Shown: positions 9,576-19,385, numbered from the stretch's first letter. The stretch: DNA of 64,000 bases from Methylocaldum szegediense (GCF_949769195.1 NZ_OX458333.1:4498001-4562000); one strand, 5' to 3'. Notes: a model not told the origin generated them from the letters alone. Program-made: numbers and translations.

Positions 9576-9579
<4 letters not shown>
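8131..9579 (-). CDS. ABC transporter permease, DUF3526-type (first of pair)
   Basis: 482 residues with the same layout as the following permease: N-terminal helix (LLACVLIVFSLVAAAGAAGW), large extracytoplasmic segment, the conserved LLGFNAVAGEREQGTLRQVL loop before the central helices, a second soluble domain (about residues 265-425) and a final membrane helix. It overlaps the ATPase gene by 4 bp and the next permease by 26 bp, a tightly coupled operon. The large periplasmic domains separate these from simple ABC-2 exporters. Confidence 0.85.
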
Positions 9580-10274
<695 letters not shown>

Positions 10275-10887
10275 TGGAAGACTCCCTTTCTTTCCGGTGG
10301 AGGAGCCGATTCGCGGCTCGAATACGGCAAAACATCGATGTCGTGGGCGAGGGGGCGGCACCGCCAAGTCAAGTCCAGTCTCGTCATTTCGGCGGAAAAC
10401 GCCTTAATCCGGAAGCCATGGTTGGCGTTGGCTAGAATCACCTCAATGTGCGTAGGATGTCGGCAGTTCCAACAGCGATCCGTCGCTTTAGACGCAGATC
10501 CCCCGCCTGCCGACATGACGATTTGACTCGGAGAACGGACGAGGCCGTATCCCATGGCCTATGTCCGGTTTCGACACGGTCGCCTCCCCCTCTACCGAAT
10601 AAGACGTATGAGGAACGAAAATCCCCCGTTGTCCGATGAAAAATTTTTCGATCGGTGACTAAGGCAGTGATTAAAAAGTGAAATTTTCTCTCGTTCCGGT
10701 CTGCCGAGTTCCTTTTCCCCGCATTCCGCTGCGCTTCATGCGGGTTACGAGCCCGTAGCCCGGATGGAGCGAACGCGGAATCCGGGATAACCGGGACCAC
10801 GAACGTCCCGTATTTCGCTACGCTTCATACGGGCTACAGCTACTACAGCTACGGTTTGTCTTTCACTGGCATCAACGAGGTGACCCG
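10275..10887. other. Intergenic region, 613 bp
   Basis: Upstream region of the ABC operon. Its right part carries REP units (10717-10840) leading into the RAYT remnant. The left 440 bp show no gene I can support and no clear regulatory motif. Confidence 0.6.
10717..10840. repeat. REP/BIME elements, copy 2 (three REP units)
   Basis: One unit at 10717-10746 (CCCGCATTCCGCTGCGCTTC...), then an inverted pair at 10753-10840 beginning GTAGCCCGGATGGAGCGAAC and ending CTTCATACGGGCTAC. They lie just upstream of the RAYT pseudogene, the usual arrangement for these transposase-linked palindromes. Confidence 0.85.
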
Positions 10888-11420
10888 ATGGTTTTGTATC
10901 GGCGGAATCGCGTGGCGGGTGGGACGTATTTCTTTACGCTCACACTGAAACATCGACACCAGTCTCTCTTGGTAGACCACATCGAAGCCTTGCGCGATGC
11001 CGTTCGGGACGCCCGGAGCCGGAAACCATTTCGGATCGATGCCGGGTGGTGCTGCCCGAGCATCTGCACGCGATCTTGACCTTGCCGAGCGGCGATCACG
11101 ATTATTCGGGACGTTGGCGGCTCATCAAGCGCACTTTTTCCCGCCGCCTCACCCAATTAGGCGTACCCGTCGAGAAAAACCGCCGCGGCGAGTACGATCT
11201 CTGTGCACGCCGGTTTTGGGAACATACGATCCGTGACGAATCCGACTTCGCCCATCATCTCGATTACATCCATTACAACCCCGTCAAACACGGATGGGTC
11301 AAACGGCCGCTGGAATGGCCATATTCCACATTTCACCGTTATGTCGCCGCGGGTCTTTATCCCGCCGACTGGGGAAGCCAGCCGCTTCTCTCGAAAGGTG
11401 AATACGGCGAATGGGAGTAG
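10888..11420 (+). pseudogene. REP-associated tyrosine transposase (RAYT), frameshifted
   Basis: RAYTs are single-strand transposases of the IS200/Y1 type thought to spread REP palindromes. The first part ([20 protein letters not shown]) is in the frame of 10888; the rest ([20 protein letters not shown] onward) is in another frame. The two join at [14 protein letters not shown] near 11043, where one base appears lost (GATGCC then GGGTGGTG). The HUH-type motif HLH and the catalytic Tyr region [15 protein letters not shown] are present in the second part. REP units flank it on both sides. Unless the shift is a sequencing error, the enzyme is inactive. Confidence 0.88.
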
Positions 11421-11446
11421 GCAGGATCGGGTTCCCACGACAAGCT

Positions 11447-11533
11447 CCCGTAGCCCGGATGAAGCGAATGCGGAATCCGGGGACGATCGAAGCCTTCTAT
11501 TCCCCGCATTCCGCTGCGCTTCATGCGGGCTAC
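11447..11533. repeat. REP/BIME element, copy 3
   Basis: Inverted REP pair (GTAGCCCGGATGAAGCGAAT ... GCTTCATGCGGGCTAC) just after the RAYT remnant. Together with the preceding 50 bp, which include the 3' end of the RAYT frame, it is duplicated imperfectly at about 11542-11685. Confidence 0.85.
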
Positions 11534-11597
11534 TGCACTTCTTTCGAAAGGCGAATACGGGGAATGGGAGTAAGTGGGACCGGTTCCCCGTGACAAG

Positions 11598-11685
11598 TCC
11601 CCGTAGCCCGGATGGAGCGAATGCGGAATCCGGGAGCGCGGCGGTCCGGATCTTCCCGCATTCCGCTGCGCTGCATGCGGGCTAC
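11598..11685. repeat. REP/BIME element, copy 4, within a tandem duplication
   Basis: Same REP pair as copy 3. The stretch before it (GAATACGGGGAATGGGAGTA and onward) repeats the last codons of the RAYT gene and its trailer at 11401-11446, so a unit of about 145 bp was duplicated in tandem. Confidence 0.85.
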
Positions 11686-11762
11686 GAGCTACGAACCCAC
11701 CGTCCGATAGGAAACCCTTCGGCGTTACCTGAACTTCACTACGGTGTTTTTAGGATCCCGCC

Positions 11763-14384
11763 TCAGTACTCCAGGCGCACCAAACCCATGAAGGTCAACG
11801 GTTCGCCCGGGAAATTTTTGTAGGCGGTCGCGCCGAACAGCTGCGTGTCACCATTGAAGAAATGACGTTTGTCGAGAATGTTGTTCACATTGAACTGTGT
11901 GGTGAGCCTGGTCGCGCCGATATTGAAGGTATAAGCGGCGTAGGCGTCCCATCGCACATATCCCGGCAGGGTCACAGTATTGCCGGTATCGGCCTGGCGA
12001 GCGGAAGCCAAATATACGCCCGTGCCCAAACTGAGTCCCTGCAGTTCGCTCTGCTGAAAAGTGTATTTTCCCCAAAAGCTCGCTGCATGCTCCGGCACGT
12101 TGGGGAGGCGATTGCCTTCGTTGCCGTCGTTGTTTTTGGTAATGCGGGCATCGGTGTAGGCGTAGGTCGCTATCAGGCTCAGGCCATCGTAAACCTCGCC
12201 CGCGATGTCCAGTTCGATGCCCTGGCTCCGGGCCTTCCCGATGGTGGAGAGAATGGGTACGTCTACGGCCTTTCGGGTCAGAATGTTTTCCTTCGTCAAA
12301 TGGTAATAAGCGAAGTTCGACACCAGCTTTCCACCGAACCACTCGGTCTTGATCCCGGCCTCGAAATTCGTCGCGGTTTCGGGATCCAGCGGCTTGTTGT
12401 TTTCCGAGCGGCCGTTGTTGACGCCGAAAGACTCAACGAAGTTTCCGTAAATCGACAGCCAGGACCAGGGTTGATATACGATCCCGACGCGGGGACTGAA
12501 GAATTCAGTGTTCACGATATTGATGTCACTGTCCTGGATCGGCTGGCTGGAAAAGGCATTTTTGACCCTGGTCCAGTCATGACGTCCGCCACCGAGAATA
12601 TGGAGTTTTTCCCACAAGGTGATCTGATCCTGGAAATAAAGGCCGTACCAGGATTCTTCCAAGAACCCAAAATCGTTAGGCGCTGTTTTTCGTAAGTTTT
12701 CGGCGGCGGCGAGGTCTATGGGCGGCTTAAGGGTAGAGCGGTCGAACACGTTGACGAAGGTGAAGAACCGCTCTCTTTGTTCGTCCGTCCCCGCAAAGGC
12801 GGCAAATCCTTTCGAGCTGGTTTCCTTGTCGTAATAGTCCCCTCCCAGCAAGACTTTATGGCGGATGCCCCAGGTTTCGAACTCTCCGGTGAGATTCAAA
12901 TAAACCGTATGCATGTCGCGGCTGAAATCCTCGAAATAGAGTCCCCGGCGCAGAAATGGATCTTCGAGAGAAAAACGTGTCTGGAATTCGGCAGTCGGCA
13001 GTTCGCGGAACTCATAGTCCACCAACTGCGCGACCACGCCGTTCTGGATTTTCCAGTGCTCGCCGAATCTGTGCGACCAATTGAAATCGACGAGTTTGCT
13101 TTCGATATGATCCTGCCGCATCGGCTGGTTTAGGTTCCGGCTGATCGGCACGTCGATCACACGCCCGTTGAGAGCGGGCAAACCGGAATCATAGGGTACG
13201 TTTTCCGAGCGATATTCGAAGCTCAGATTGAACTCGGTGTCCTCGGCCGGTCGCCAGCTCAGGCTAGGAGCGAGAAAAATGCGATCGCGGTTGACGGCAT
13301 CTCGGAAGGAGCCCGCGTCGAGATATGACAAATTGAACCGGTAGGCCAGCTCTCCGTTGTCCGTGAGCGGTCCCGTGGCATCGACGGTAGTCCGGTACAG
13401 ATCATAGGAGCCGAATTGTTGCTGGATCGAGTAATAAGGGGTCGCCAGCGGGCGCTTGGTTACGACGCTGATCATGCCACCCGGATCGATACGGCCATAG
13501 AGCATGGCGGAAGGTCCCTTAAGCACCTCGACACGCTCCACATTCGCCAAATCAATGGCATGTTCGGGCAGACGGACGCCGTTGCGGAAGTGTTGGAGGG
13601 TGGGGAAGCCTCTGAGGATGAATGAATCGTAAAAGTTTCCGCCACCCCAGAGCTGTTGCACGCCGCTGACGTTTTTTACAACGTTCTCCAGACCTATCGC
13701 TTGCTGATCCTTCAAGACTTGCTGCGGCACCACCTGAATCGATGCCGGGGTCTCCATGATCGGCGTGTCGGTCTTGGTGGCTGTAGTAGCATTGGGAACC
13801 GCATAGTCTTCGTTGTACGGATCGTCTTGATCGTATTCCGCTGTTGCACTCACGGTCATCTTGTCGAGGGCGATGGTATCCCCTGAGCTGCTGCCCGACG
13901 AGATGGGCACCGCCTCGCGCTCCAGCGTAATCGTATTCGAACGGCTGAAGCGGTAGCCGAGACCGGAGCCTTCCAAAATTCGCTTCAGCGCTTCCTCAAT
14001 GGTGAATTGCCCGTTTACGCCGGGCGAGGTGAGTCGCTTGACCATTTCGGCGGTGTATACGAACTGAATGCCGCCCTGTTCGGCCAGGGCGGCGAGCGCC
14101 GAATACAGCGGTTGCTTGCCGATGTCGAAGCGGTGCAGCCCCGCCTTCGCCTGGGTTGCCGTGATGGACTCCTGAGCCTGAACCGTAGCCGGGAGGCTCA
14201 GGGCCAGCAATGCCGAGGCCATGGCGATGCGAGCCTTGTGTGTCGCGCTCTGCGCGGTCTTGTCCAGCATGAAGAGGGGATCGAGCGAGGTTCCGTCTTG
14301 TGGGTTTGATTCCCGGGTGCCGGTCGCCGGAGTGGATGTGTTGTTTTTTTTCATCGGTCGTTCTCGTTTTTCGGATGCGTGCAT
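11763..14384 (-). CDS. TonB-dependent siderophore receptor with STN signalling domain
   Basis: 873 residues (863 if the second Met at 14354 is used). Outer-membrane ferric-siderophore receptor of the FpvA/FoxA type. Order: signal segment (IAMASALLALSLPATVQAQE), STN domain at about 70-135 (LYSALAALAEQGGIQFVYTA), TonB box region (DKMTVSATAE), plug with FILRGFPTLQHFRNGVRLPE and GPSAMLYGRIDPGG, then a 22-stranded barrel ending FMGLVRLEY. The STN domain signals to the FecR protein encoded just upstream, giving a FecI-FecR-receptor circuit in which ligand binding induces the receptor. Siderophore not identifiable from sequence. Confidence 0.95.
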   Translation of the reverse strand: MHASEKRERPMKKNNTSTPATGTRESNPQDGTSLDPLFMLDKTAQSATHKARIAMASALLALSLPATVQAQESITATQAKAGLHRFDIGKQPLYSALAALAEQGGIQFVYTAEMVKRLTSPGVNGQFTIEEALKRILEGSGLGYRFSRSNTITLEREAVPISSGSSSGDTIALDKMTVSATAEYDQDDPYNEDYAVPNATTATKTDTPIMETPASIQVVPQQVLKDQQAIGLENVVKNVSGVQQLWGGGNFYDSFILRGFPTLQHFRNGVRLPEHAIDLANVERVEVLKGPSAMLYGRIDPGGMISVVTKRPLATPYYSIQQQFGSYDLYRTTVDATGPLTDNGELAYRFNLSYLDAGSFRDAVNRDRIFLAPSLSWRPAEDTEFNLSFEYRSENVPYDSGLPALNGRVIDVPISRNLNQPMRQDHIESKLVDFNWSHRFGEHWKIQNGVVAQLVDYEFRELPTAEFQTRFSLEDPFLRRGLYFEDFSRDMHTVYLNLTGEFETWGIRHKVLLGGDYYDKETSSKGFAAFAGTDEQRERFFTFVNVFDRSTLKPPIDLAAAENLRKTAPNDFGFLEESWYGLYFQDQITLWEKLHILGGGRHDWTRVKNAFSSQPIQDSDINIVNTEFFSPRVGIVYQPWSWLSIYGNFVESFGVNNGRSENNKPLDPETATNFEAGIKTEWFGGKLVSNFAYYHLTKENILTRKAVDVPILSTIGKARSQGIELDIAGEVYDGLSLIATYAYTDARITKNNDGNEGNRLPNVPEHAASFWGKYTFQQSELQGLSLGTGVYLASARQADTGNTVTLPGYVRWDAYAAYTFNIGATRLTTQFNVNNILDKRHFFNGDTQLFGATAYKNFPGEPLTFMGLVRLEY

Positions 14385-14533
14385 TCACAAGAACGCCTGG
14401 AATCATGGCGATCCTCAAAGAAGATCTGCGGCAGATTGTCGCAGGGGCTCGCCGTTTTCCGTTTCGGATGGTCCGGGAGGGCAGAGGTAGGCCGGGAATC
14501 TTTTCGCGGCGCAAAGAGCCGCTTTGATCGGAA

Positions 14534-15616
14534 TCAGGATTCCAGTAGGACGATGGGGCCTACGCGGCGGATGCGGACGGGTAGCGTCTCACCCAGGGCG
14601 TCCAGCCAGGCATCGATATTCCGGATGTCGATGGAGACGTTGATTTCGCGCCGAGCGAGGCCGTCGTTGAACAGAATGACCTGTCCCCGGCGGTAGCGGT
14701 TGATTTCCGCTATCACGTCTTTCAGCGCCACGAAATGCATGATCAGACGTCCGCGGCGCCAGGCATCGGCGGATGCCGGGTCGACGGACTGAATCTCGCC
14801 CAAGGTCTGTTCATCGAATACCAATCGCTCGCCGGGTTTGAGATCGACGGCGGCGATAGCTTCGCCGCGCGGCGAAACGTGGTCGGTGCGGACTTTCCCG
14901 TCCAGCAGCGTGACCGTTCCTACCGAGCCGTCGTAACGAACGACGAAGCGGGTGCCCAGAGCTTCCATGACGGTGTTGCCGGCCTTCACCCGAAAAGGGC
15001 GAAGACCGTCATGCGCGACTTCGAATTCGGCTTCCCCCCGAAGCAGGGCGACGGACCTTTCCTCAAGGTCGAGACGGACGTTCAGGGCGGTATCGGTGTT
15101 GAGATAGACGGTGCTGCCATCGGCCAAATGGACGGCGGTTTGTTCGCCGATGCGGGTGCGGTAATCGGCCAGCGGATACTGAAGATAATCCGGAAAAAAA
15201 GCGATTCCCACCGCGAGTAACAACGAGGCCGCAGCAGCGAGCCCAAAGCGCCGACGGAGCGAGCTTGCCCGACGAGGGGCGCCCGTAGCACGATCGCGCG
15301 CCGTTTTCCCGGGTGCCGGGCCGATTGCGGGTACGGCAGCTACCTCGTCGTGGTCGGCCGCCGAGGGTTCGGCGGCTTTTTTCGCCGCGTGGCGGCGTGC
15401 GCGGTCGGCGATGAGCGGCGCCTCGAGCATGCGCCAGAGCTCCTCGATTTTGCGGTAAGCGCTGTCATGGGCCGGACTCTGAGCACGCCATTGCTCGAAC
15501 CGGTCGCGTTCGCCGACATTCATGTTTCCCGACATTCGGCGGGCGTACCAGGCGACGGCCTCTTGCTCCAGGCGGTCGCGCGCTTTTGCGTCGGATTCAT
15601 TCATCGGCGTGTTCAT
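14534..15616 (-). CDS. FecR-type anti-sigma/sigma-regulator protein
   Basis: 360 residues. Inner-membrane protein that holds or activates the ECF sigma factor encoded upstream in response to the receptor's STN domain. N-terminal DUF4880 helical domain (AVAWYARRMSGNMNVGERDR), one membrane helix (FGLAAAASLLLAVGIAFF, about 127-145), a periplasmic FecR domain (TAVHLADGSTVYLNTDTALN, GEAEFEV, FRVKAGNTVMEALGTRFVV) and a C-terminal secretin/TonB-like short domain. Lies between sigma gene and receptor gene in the standard order. Confidence 0.94.
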   Translation of the reverse strand: MNTPMNESDAKARDRLEQEAVAWYARRMSGNMNVGERDRFEQWRAQSPAHDSAYRKIEELWRMLEAPLIADRARRHAAKKAAEPSAADHDEVAAVPAIGPAPGKTARDRATGAPRRASSLRRRFGLAAAASLLLAVGIAFFPDYLQYPLADYRTRIGEQTAVHLADGSTVYLNTDTALNVRLDLEERSVALLRGEAEFEVAHDGLRPFRVKAGNTVMEALGTRFVVRYDGSVGTVTLLDGKVRTDHVSPRGEAIAAVDLKPGERLVFDEQTLGEIQSVDPASADAWRRGRLIMHFVALKDVIAEINRYRRGQVILFNDGLARREINVSIDIRNIDAWLDALGETLPVRIRRVGPIVLLES

Positions 15617-15692
15617 ACGATTTTCCGGCGGGCTCTATAACGATAACGAACGGACCGGCATTCGACCACACGGGCGCGGACGGAGCGAGGCG

Positions 15693-16211
15693 TCAACTGT
15701 GGTCTTCTTTGTCCGTTGCGCGCCGGCAGTGGTTGAGTGCGCGCGCGACTTCCTTTTCCACCAGACTGGTGGAGATACCGAGGCGCGCGGCGATTTCAGT
15801 GTGGGTTAAACCTTCGATCCGGCTCAGATACAGGATTTCGGCGCAACGGTCGGGAAGCTCGGAGAGCGCCGTTTGGAGTGCCCGGAGTTGTTCGAAAGCC
15901 GAGGCGGCTTGCTCCGGGGTTGCCGCTTCGTCGATATCGCTTTTCCCACTGTAGTGTTCTTCGAGTAAGCCGGCGTGACGTTGTTCCGCGCGCAGGTAAT
16001 CGAGCGACAGGTTGGCGGCGACGCGAAACAGCCAGTTACGGACTTCTTGGCCGGTGCAGGGTGCCGGTTGAAGCTTGGGAAGGCGGAAATAAAGGTCCTG
16101 AACCAGGTCGGCCGCGGTGTCGGGACATTGCAGTCGCCTGCTGAAAAACGCATGGAGCCGAGTTCGGGTGTGCAGGTAGATGCGCTGGATTTCGTCGTCC
16201 GTTAGCGGCAT
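15693..16211 (-). CDS. FecI-type ECF sigma factor
   Basis: 172 residues. Directs RNA polymerase to the promoter of the adjacent receptor gene. Region 2 is at about 15-85 (TAADLVQDLYFRLPKLQPA, VRNWLFRVAANLSLDYLRAE) and region 4 at about 110-165 (ALSELPDRCAEILYLSRIEG, LTHTEIAARLGISTSLVEKE). First gene of the minus-strand fecI-fecR-receptor set; 76 bp separate it from fecR. Such genes are usually Fur-repressed, but I did not find a convincing Fur box. Confidence 0.94.
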   Translation of the reverse strand: MPLTDDEIQRIYLHTRTRLHAFFSRRLQCPDTAADLVQDLYFRLPKLQPAPCTGQEVRNWLFRVAANLSLDYLRAEQRHAGLLEEHYSGKSDIDEAATPEQAASAFEQLRALQTALSELPDRCAEILYLSRIEGLTHTEIAARLGISTSLVEKEVARALNHCRRATDKEDHS

Positions 16212-16241
16212 GGCGGAAAGCGTGCGGAGAAGGCGGGATAA

Positions 16242-16520
16242 TCAAAAACGAGACTGAATCGAACCAGGACGTTGGTACGAAGCGATGGTCGTGCCAATCG
16301 CGGTTTGTAAGCGCATCGCGCTACTTAGGTCGATGTGACGCGATGTTGACTGCGGCAGATCGCTCAGAATCGAGTCATATGACACAGCCGGGCTTTCCGC
16401 CGAGGAAGCGATCCCGGAACGGCGCTTGCGCATGATCAAGCGTGTGCCGGGAGGGAGGATCCGCTTTCCCCGTAATTCTCTGTATTGATCGCGTAACGTC
16501 TCGAGTGCATTCTTTCGCAT
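16242..16520 (-). CDS. Possible small protein, weakly supported
   Basis: 92 codons from ATG 16520 (MRKNALETLRDQYRELRGKR). Basic and Ser-rich, no family recognised. It occupies the otherwise empty 459 bp between the sigma-factor gene and the divergent membrane-protein gene. Nothing beyond an open frame argues for it. Confidence 0.2.
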   Translation of the reverse strand: MRKNALETLRDQYRELRGKRILPPGTRLIMRKRRSGIASSAESPAVSYDSILSDLPQSTSRHIDLSSAMRLQTAIGTTIASYQRPGSIQSRF

Positions 16521-16670
16521 GATGTGACCGGCGAAATGTATCGAAAGCGCGTATGCCGCGTTTCGCGAGCAATCCGGTCTTGCCGAATTCGCCGGTCGAA
16601 AAGATATCGAATGCCGAACCGGCATCTGAATGGATATGAAGGATCATGGAGTCTTCGTAAGGGAGAATGC

Positions 16671-17363
16671 ATGGCACAGGACGACAGCCCGAGATCCGAC
16701 AAGGCGTCCGCATCCCCGGAGGAGACCAATGGACCAGGCCGGGCGCCGATGTCGTCCGAATATTGGCTGGATATCGCCAGCGCCATTCTGCTGTCGGTAG
16801 CGGCTCTGGCTTCATCGTGGGCCGGATATCAGTCCAAACGCTGGAGCGGCGTGCAATCGTCCAGCTACAACGAGTCCGCTACGCTGTGGGTTCAGTCGTT
16901 CCGCTCCGCAACCTTTGCCTATCTTTATCGTTCCGTCGATCTGCAGCTTTTCATCGAGTGGCTCAATGCCTACGAGGACGGCGACAAAGAACGGGCGATA
17001 TTTTTCGAGCAGCGGTTTCGGTCCGAATTCAGGCCGGCCTTCGAAGCCTGGCTGGCTACCCGGCCATGGGAAAATCCGGCAGCACCGAGTTCGCCCTTCG
17101 TCCTGCCGGAGTACCGGTCGGAACTTTCGGATCAGGCCAGCGAACTGGAGCAGGAAGCGGAAGCAGCCTCCAATCGCGCCCGGGCCGCCAACGAGCAAGG
17201 CGACGAATACGTGTTGACGACCGTTATCTTCTCCGCCGCCCTGTTCTTCACGGGCATCGCCGCGCATTTCAGCAAGTTCCGTGTCCGTGTCGCTTTGTTG
17301 AGCATCGCCGGATTGATGGTTCTAGTGGGACTGGTCCAGTTGGCGACCTATCCAGTCAGATAA
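16671..17363 (+). CDS. Membrane protein of unknown function, three helices
   Basis: 230 residues from ATG 16671, preceded by GGGAGA; the longer upstream frame is basic and unlikely to be coding. One membrane helix near the N-terminus (WLDIASAILLSVAALASSWA), a soluble middle of about 120 residues rich in Glu/Arg and ending in a coiled coil (SELEQEAEAASNRARAANEQ), then two helices (YVLTTVIFSAALFFTGIAAH and ALLSIAGLMVLVGLVQLATY). I do not recognise the family with certainty. It precedes the patatin gene by 107 bp on the same strand. Confidence 0.75.
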   Translation: MAQDDSPRSDKASASPEETNGPGRAPMSSEYWLDIASAILLSVAALASSWAGYQSKRWSGVQSSSYNESATLWVQSFRSATFAYLYRSVDLQLFIEWLNAYEDGDKERAIFFEQRFRSEFRPAFEAWLATRPWENPAAPSSPFVLPEYRSELSDQASELEQEAEAASNRARAANEQGDEYVLTTVIFSAALFFTGIAAHFSKFRVRVALLSIAGLMVLVGLVQLATYPVR

Positions 17364-17470
17364 CACGAGGCAGCGACACAGCCGATTCCCTGCAAAACGG
17401 AGAGCACGACGTAAGGAGTCGATCGTCTCGCTCACTAACGGCTCGACGCTATGTCGGAGGAGTTTTCGCG

Positions 17471-18586
17471 ATGAAACCCAAAGTCGCTATTGCCTGCCAG
17501 GGAGGCGGCAGCCAAACGGCGTTTACCGCCGGCGTCTTCAAAGCCCTTGCGGAAAACAATGTACGAGATCATTTCGATATCGTCAGCATCAGCGGAACGT
17601 CGGGCGGCGCCATCTGCGGCTTCCTGCTGTGGTACGCCATGAAACGCGACGAAAAACCCCTTTGCCAACGCGTACTGGATTTCTGGGACGACAATATCGC
17701 CAAAACCCCCCGGGAGCGGCTTTTCAACGACGCCGTGATTCATTCTCTTTATTTAGCCGGAAAAGGGCTGATCCCCCAATATCATCTGAGCCCCTCATCT
17801 CCGCTGGTACGAGGTTCCCTTAAGGCCGCCACGTTCGGTATCCGAAGCGAATTCTCGGATCTTAAGGCCTTGCTGGAAGCCCATGTCGACGCTCACGAAC
17901 TCGCCGCCTTAGGTCGGCAGCCGGAACCGCCGATCCTGATCATAGGCGCCTGCAATGTGTTAACCGGAAGACTCCACAAGTTCAGCTCGTACCTCGAGCC
18001 GATCAAGATCGACCATCTTCTGGCATCGGCCTGCGTCCCCAGCATCTTCCCGGCCGTACAGATCGACGGAATGGCTTATTGGGACGGGCTGTTCTCCGAT
18101 AATCCGCCGATCGCCACATTGATCGATCCCCGGTTCGTCGGGTCTAGGAATATCCCCAACGAGATCTGGGTGATCAAGATCAATCCGACTGCAGCAGACG
18201 AAATCCCGGTCGCTCCGGACGACATCCTCGACCGGCACAACGAGCTGACCGGCAACATCTCCTTGTTCCACAGTCTGCGCCAGATCGAGCGGATCAACGA
18301 CTTCATTATCGAAGGCGCGTTCAAGGACGAGTTTCTGGCGAAGTTCGATATCAAGGAGCCGATCAAGATCCCGCGCTCCTTCCCCGATGATCCGGAAGCG
18401 CCGTATCACATCCCCAGAATCGAGATGTCGGTCGAATTGGCAAAAAGCCTTACCTACGAAAGCAAGCTCGACCGCTCTCCCGAACATATCGCACGCCTCA
18501 TCCGGGATGGTGAAGAGCAAGGTGCATGGTTTCTGGCATCGAGGTTAAAACAAGCCGATGCGAGACCTCAGGGACGCTCTGAATAA
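17471..18586 (+). CDS. Patatin-like phospholipase
   Basis: 371 residues from ATG 17471. Ser-Asp dyad lipase/esterase of the patatin family. The oxyanion-hole glycines are in IACQGGGSQTAFTAGVF, the nucleophile elbow is ISGTSGGAICGFLL (GTSGG), and the catalytic Asp lies in YWDGLFSDNPPI. No signal peptide; probably cytoplasmic or membrane-associated. The C-terminal 120 residues are outside the core fold. It follows the unknown membrane protein gene; a shared role is not evident. Confidence 0.93.
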   Translation: MKPKVAIACQGGGSQTAFTAGVFKALAENNVRDHFDIVSISGTSGGAICGFLLWYAMKRDEKPLCQRVLDFWDDNIAKTPRERLFNDAVIHSLYLAGKGLIPQYHLSPSSPLVRGSLKAATFGIRSEFSDLKALLEAHVDAHELAALGRQPEPPILIIGACNVLTGRLHKFSSYLEPIKIDHLLASACVPSIFPAVQIDGMAYWDGLFSDNPPIATLIDPRFVGSRNIPNEIWVIKINPTAADEIPVAPDDILDRHNELTGNISLFHSLRQIERINDFIIEGAFKDEFLAKFDIKEPIKIPRSFPDDPEAPYHIPRIEMSVELAKSLTYESKLDRSPEHIARLIRDGEEQGAWFLASRLKQADARPQGRSE

Positions 18587-18896
18587 GTGCTTCCCTCGGG
18601 AACGAATTAAGTCCGCGAATGATGCCTGCCCTAAACCTGTCGAACGGCCTGTCCTAAGCTTGGCCGAAGGACGGTTCGCTTCGCTCACCACGTCCTACGA
18701 TCGATAGCTTGTCGGATCGGTGAAGGATCAACCGCGCCGATAACGATTTGGTTTATCGAATTAGGGCTGGATGTGGAATATTGAACGTAGATCGAAACCG
18801 ACAAAAGGCAATGGTAGGCGATACGTATGAATACGCATTTCCACATCACCAGTGTCCGAACAAAATATCCCCGCCAACCAGGTTCACGGATGAACC

Positions 18897-18920
18897 GCCC
18901 CCGTCACAGGGGGCTTTTTA
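18897..18920 (+). terminator. Rho-independent terminator, plus strand
   Basis: Stem GCCCCC/GGGGGC (18897-18902 and 18909-18914), loop GTCACA, then TTTTTATTT. The nearest plus-strand gene is patatin, 310 bp upstream, so it may end that transcript or an unknown RNA. Confidence 0.85.
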
Positions 18921-18926
18921 TTTCCC

Positions 18927-18952
18927 AATAAAAAACCCGGCCGAAGCCGGGT
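18927..18952 (-). terminator. Rho-independent terminator, minus strand, UUCG loop
   Basis: Read on the minus strand: ACCCGGC, TTCG tetraloop, GCCGGGT, then TTTTTATT. There is no annotated minus-strand gene upstream of it before 21003, so it points to an unrecognised transcript. Confidence 0.85.
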
Positions 18953-19259
18953 CAGCTCAAGATTCGCTTGAGGTGGAGGATAAGATATGCCGTGAGTATT
19001 CAAGCAATCTTGGTGCCAGCTCTTAAGCTTGGGCTATGTGCCTGAATGATCGTCAAGTCCTCAACGTTCCACTACGCGTTAGAAGAAACGGCTCTGATAG
19101 CCTTGCGCCAATCCAGTGCCGCTCCGTCCAAAATGGTTCGGCGCGAACTCTGAAGCCTACCGTGACTGCACCATAAGAGGTAGACCTGTGCCCTATTCGC
19201 TAGCACTCATGGCGTCCCAGGGCGACCCGAGGAGTGAAAGCGGATCCCTCAGCCCGATG

Positions 19260-19275
19260 TGTAGGAAGTCTTACA
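19260..19275 (+). promoter_or_regulatory. NifA upstream activator site before cysE
   Basis: Exact TGT-N10-ACA (TGTAGGAAGTCTTACA). It lies 94 bp before the -24 element at 19370, a normal distance for NifA. Confidence 0.75.
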
Positions 19276-19369
19276 AAAGAATGCCGATTGTCGTGTTCGC
19301 CACGAGTCACTTCGATCGGCATAAGCTTATTAGTCTTTGATCTGAAAGAGCTTTTATCGTGTCTTGCCA

Positions 19370-19385
19370 TGGCACGGCACATGCT
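19370..19385 (+). promoter_or_regulatory. Sigma-54 promoter before cysE
   Basis: TGGCACGGCACATGCT matches the TGGCAC-N5-TTGC consensus with one change (ATGC for TTGC); the GG and GC pairs are exactly 10 nt apart. With the NifA site upstream it predicts nitrogen-fixation control of the serine acetyltransferase gene 200 bp downstream. Confidence 0.75.

Larger units (their letters stand above)
18587..19259. other. Non-coding region before the nif island
   Basis: Holds a CCTGTCCTAAGC repeat (about 18633-18672) and two back-to-back terminators (18897-18920 plus strand, 18927-18952 minus strand). An open frame at 18748-19026 crosses both terminators and is not credible. The terminators imply unannotated short transcripts from either side; I could not identify a known RNA family. 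Confidence 0.55.

Noticed and set aside
16667-17470. Upstream extension of the patatin frame
   Set aside because: Overlaps the membrane-protein gene in another frame and lacks family similarity; the patatin fold begins at 17471.
18748-19026. 92-codon open frame, plus strand
   Set aside because: Runs across two strong terminators and has no ribosome site.
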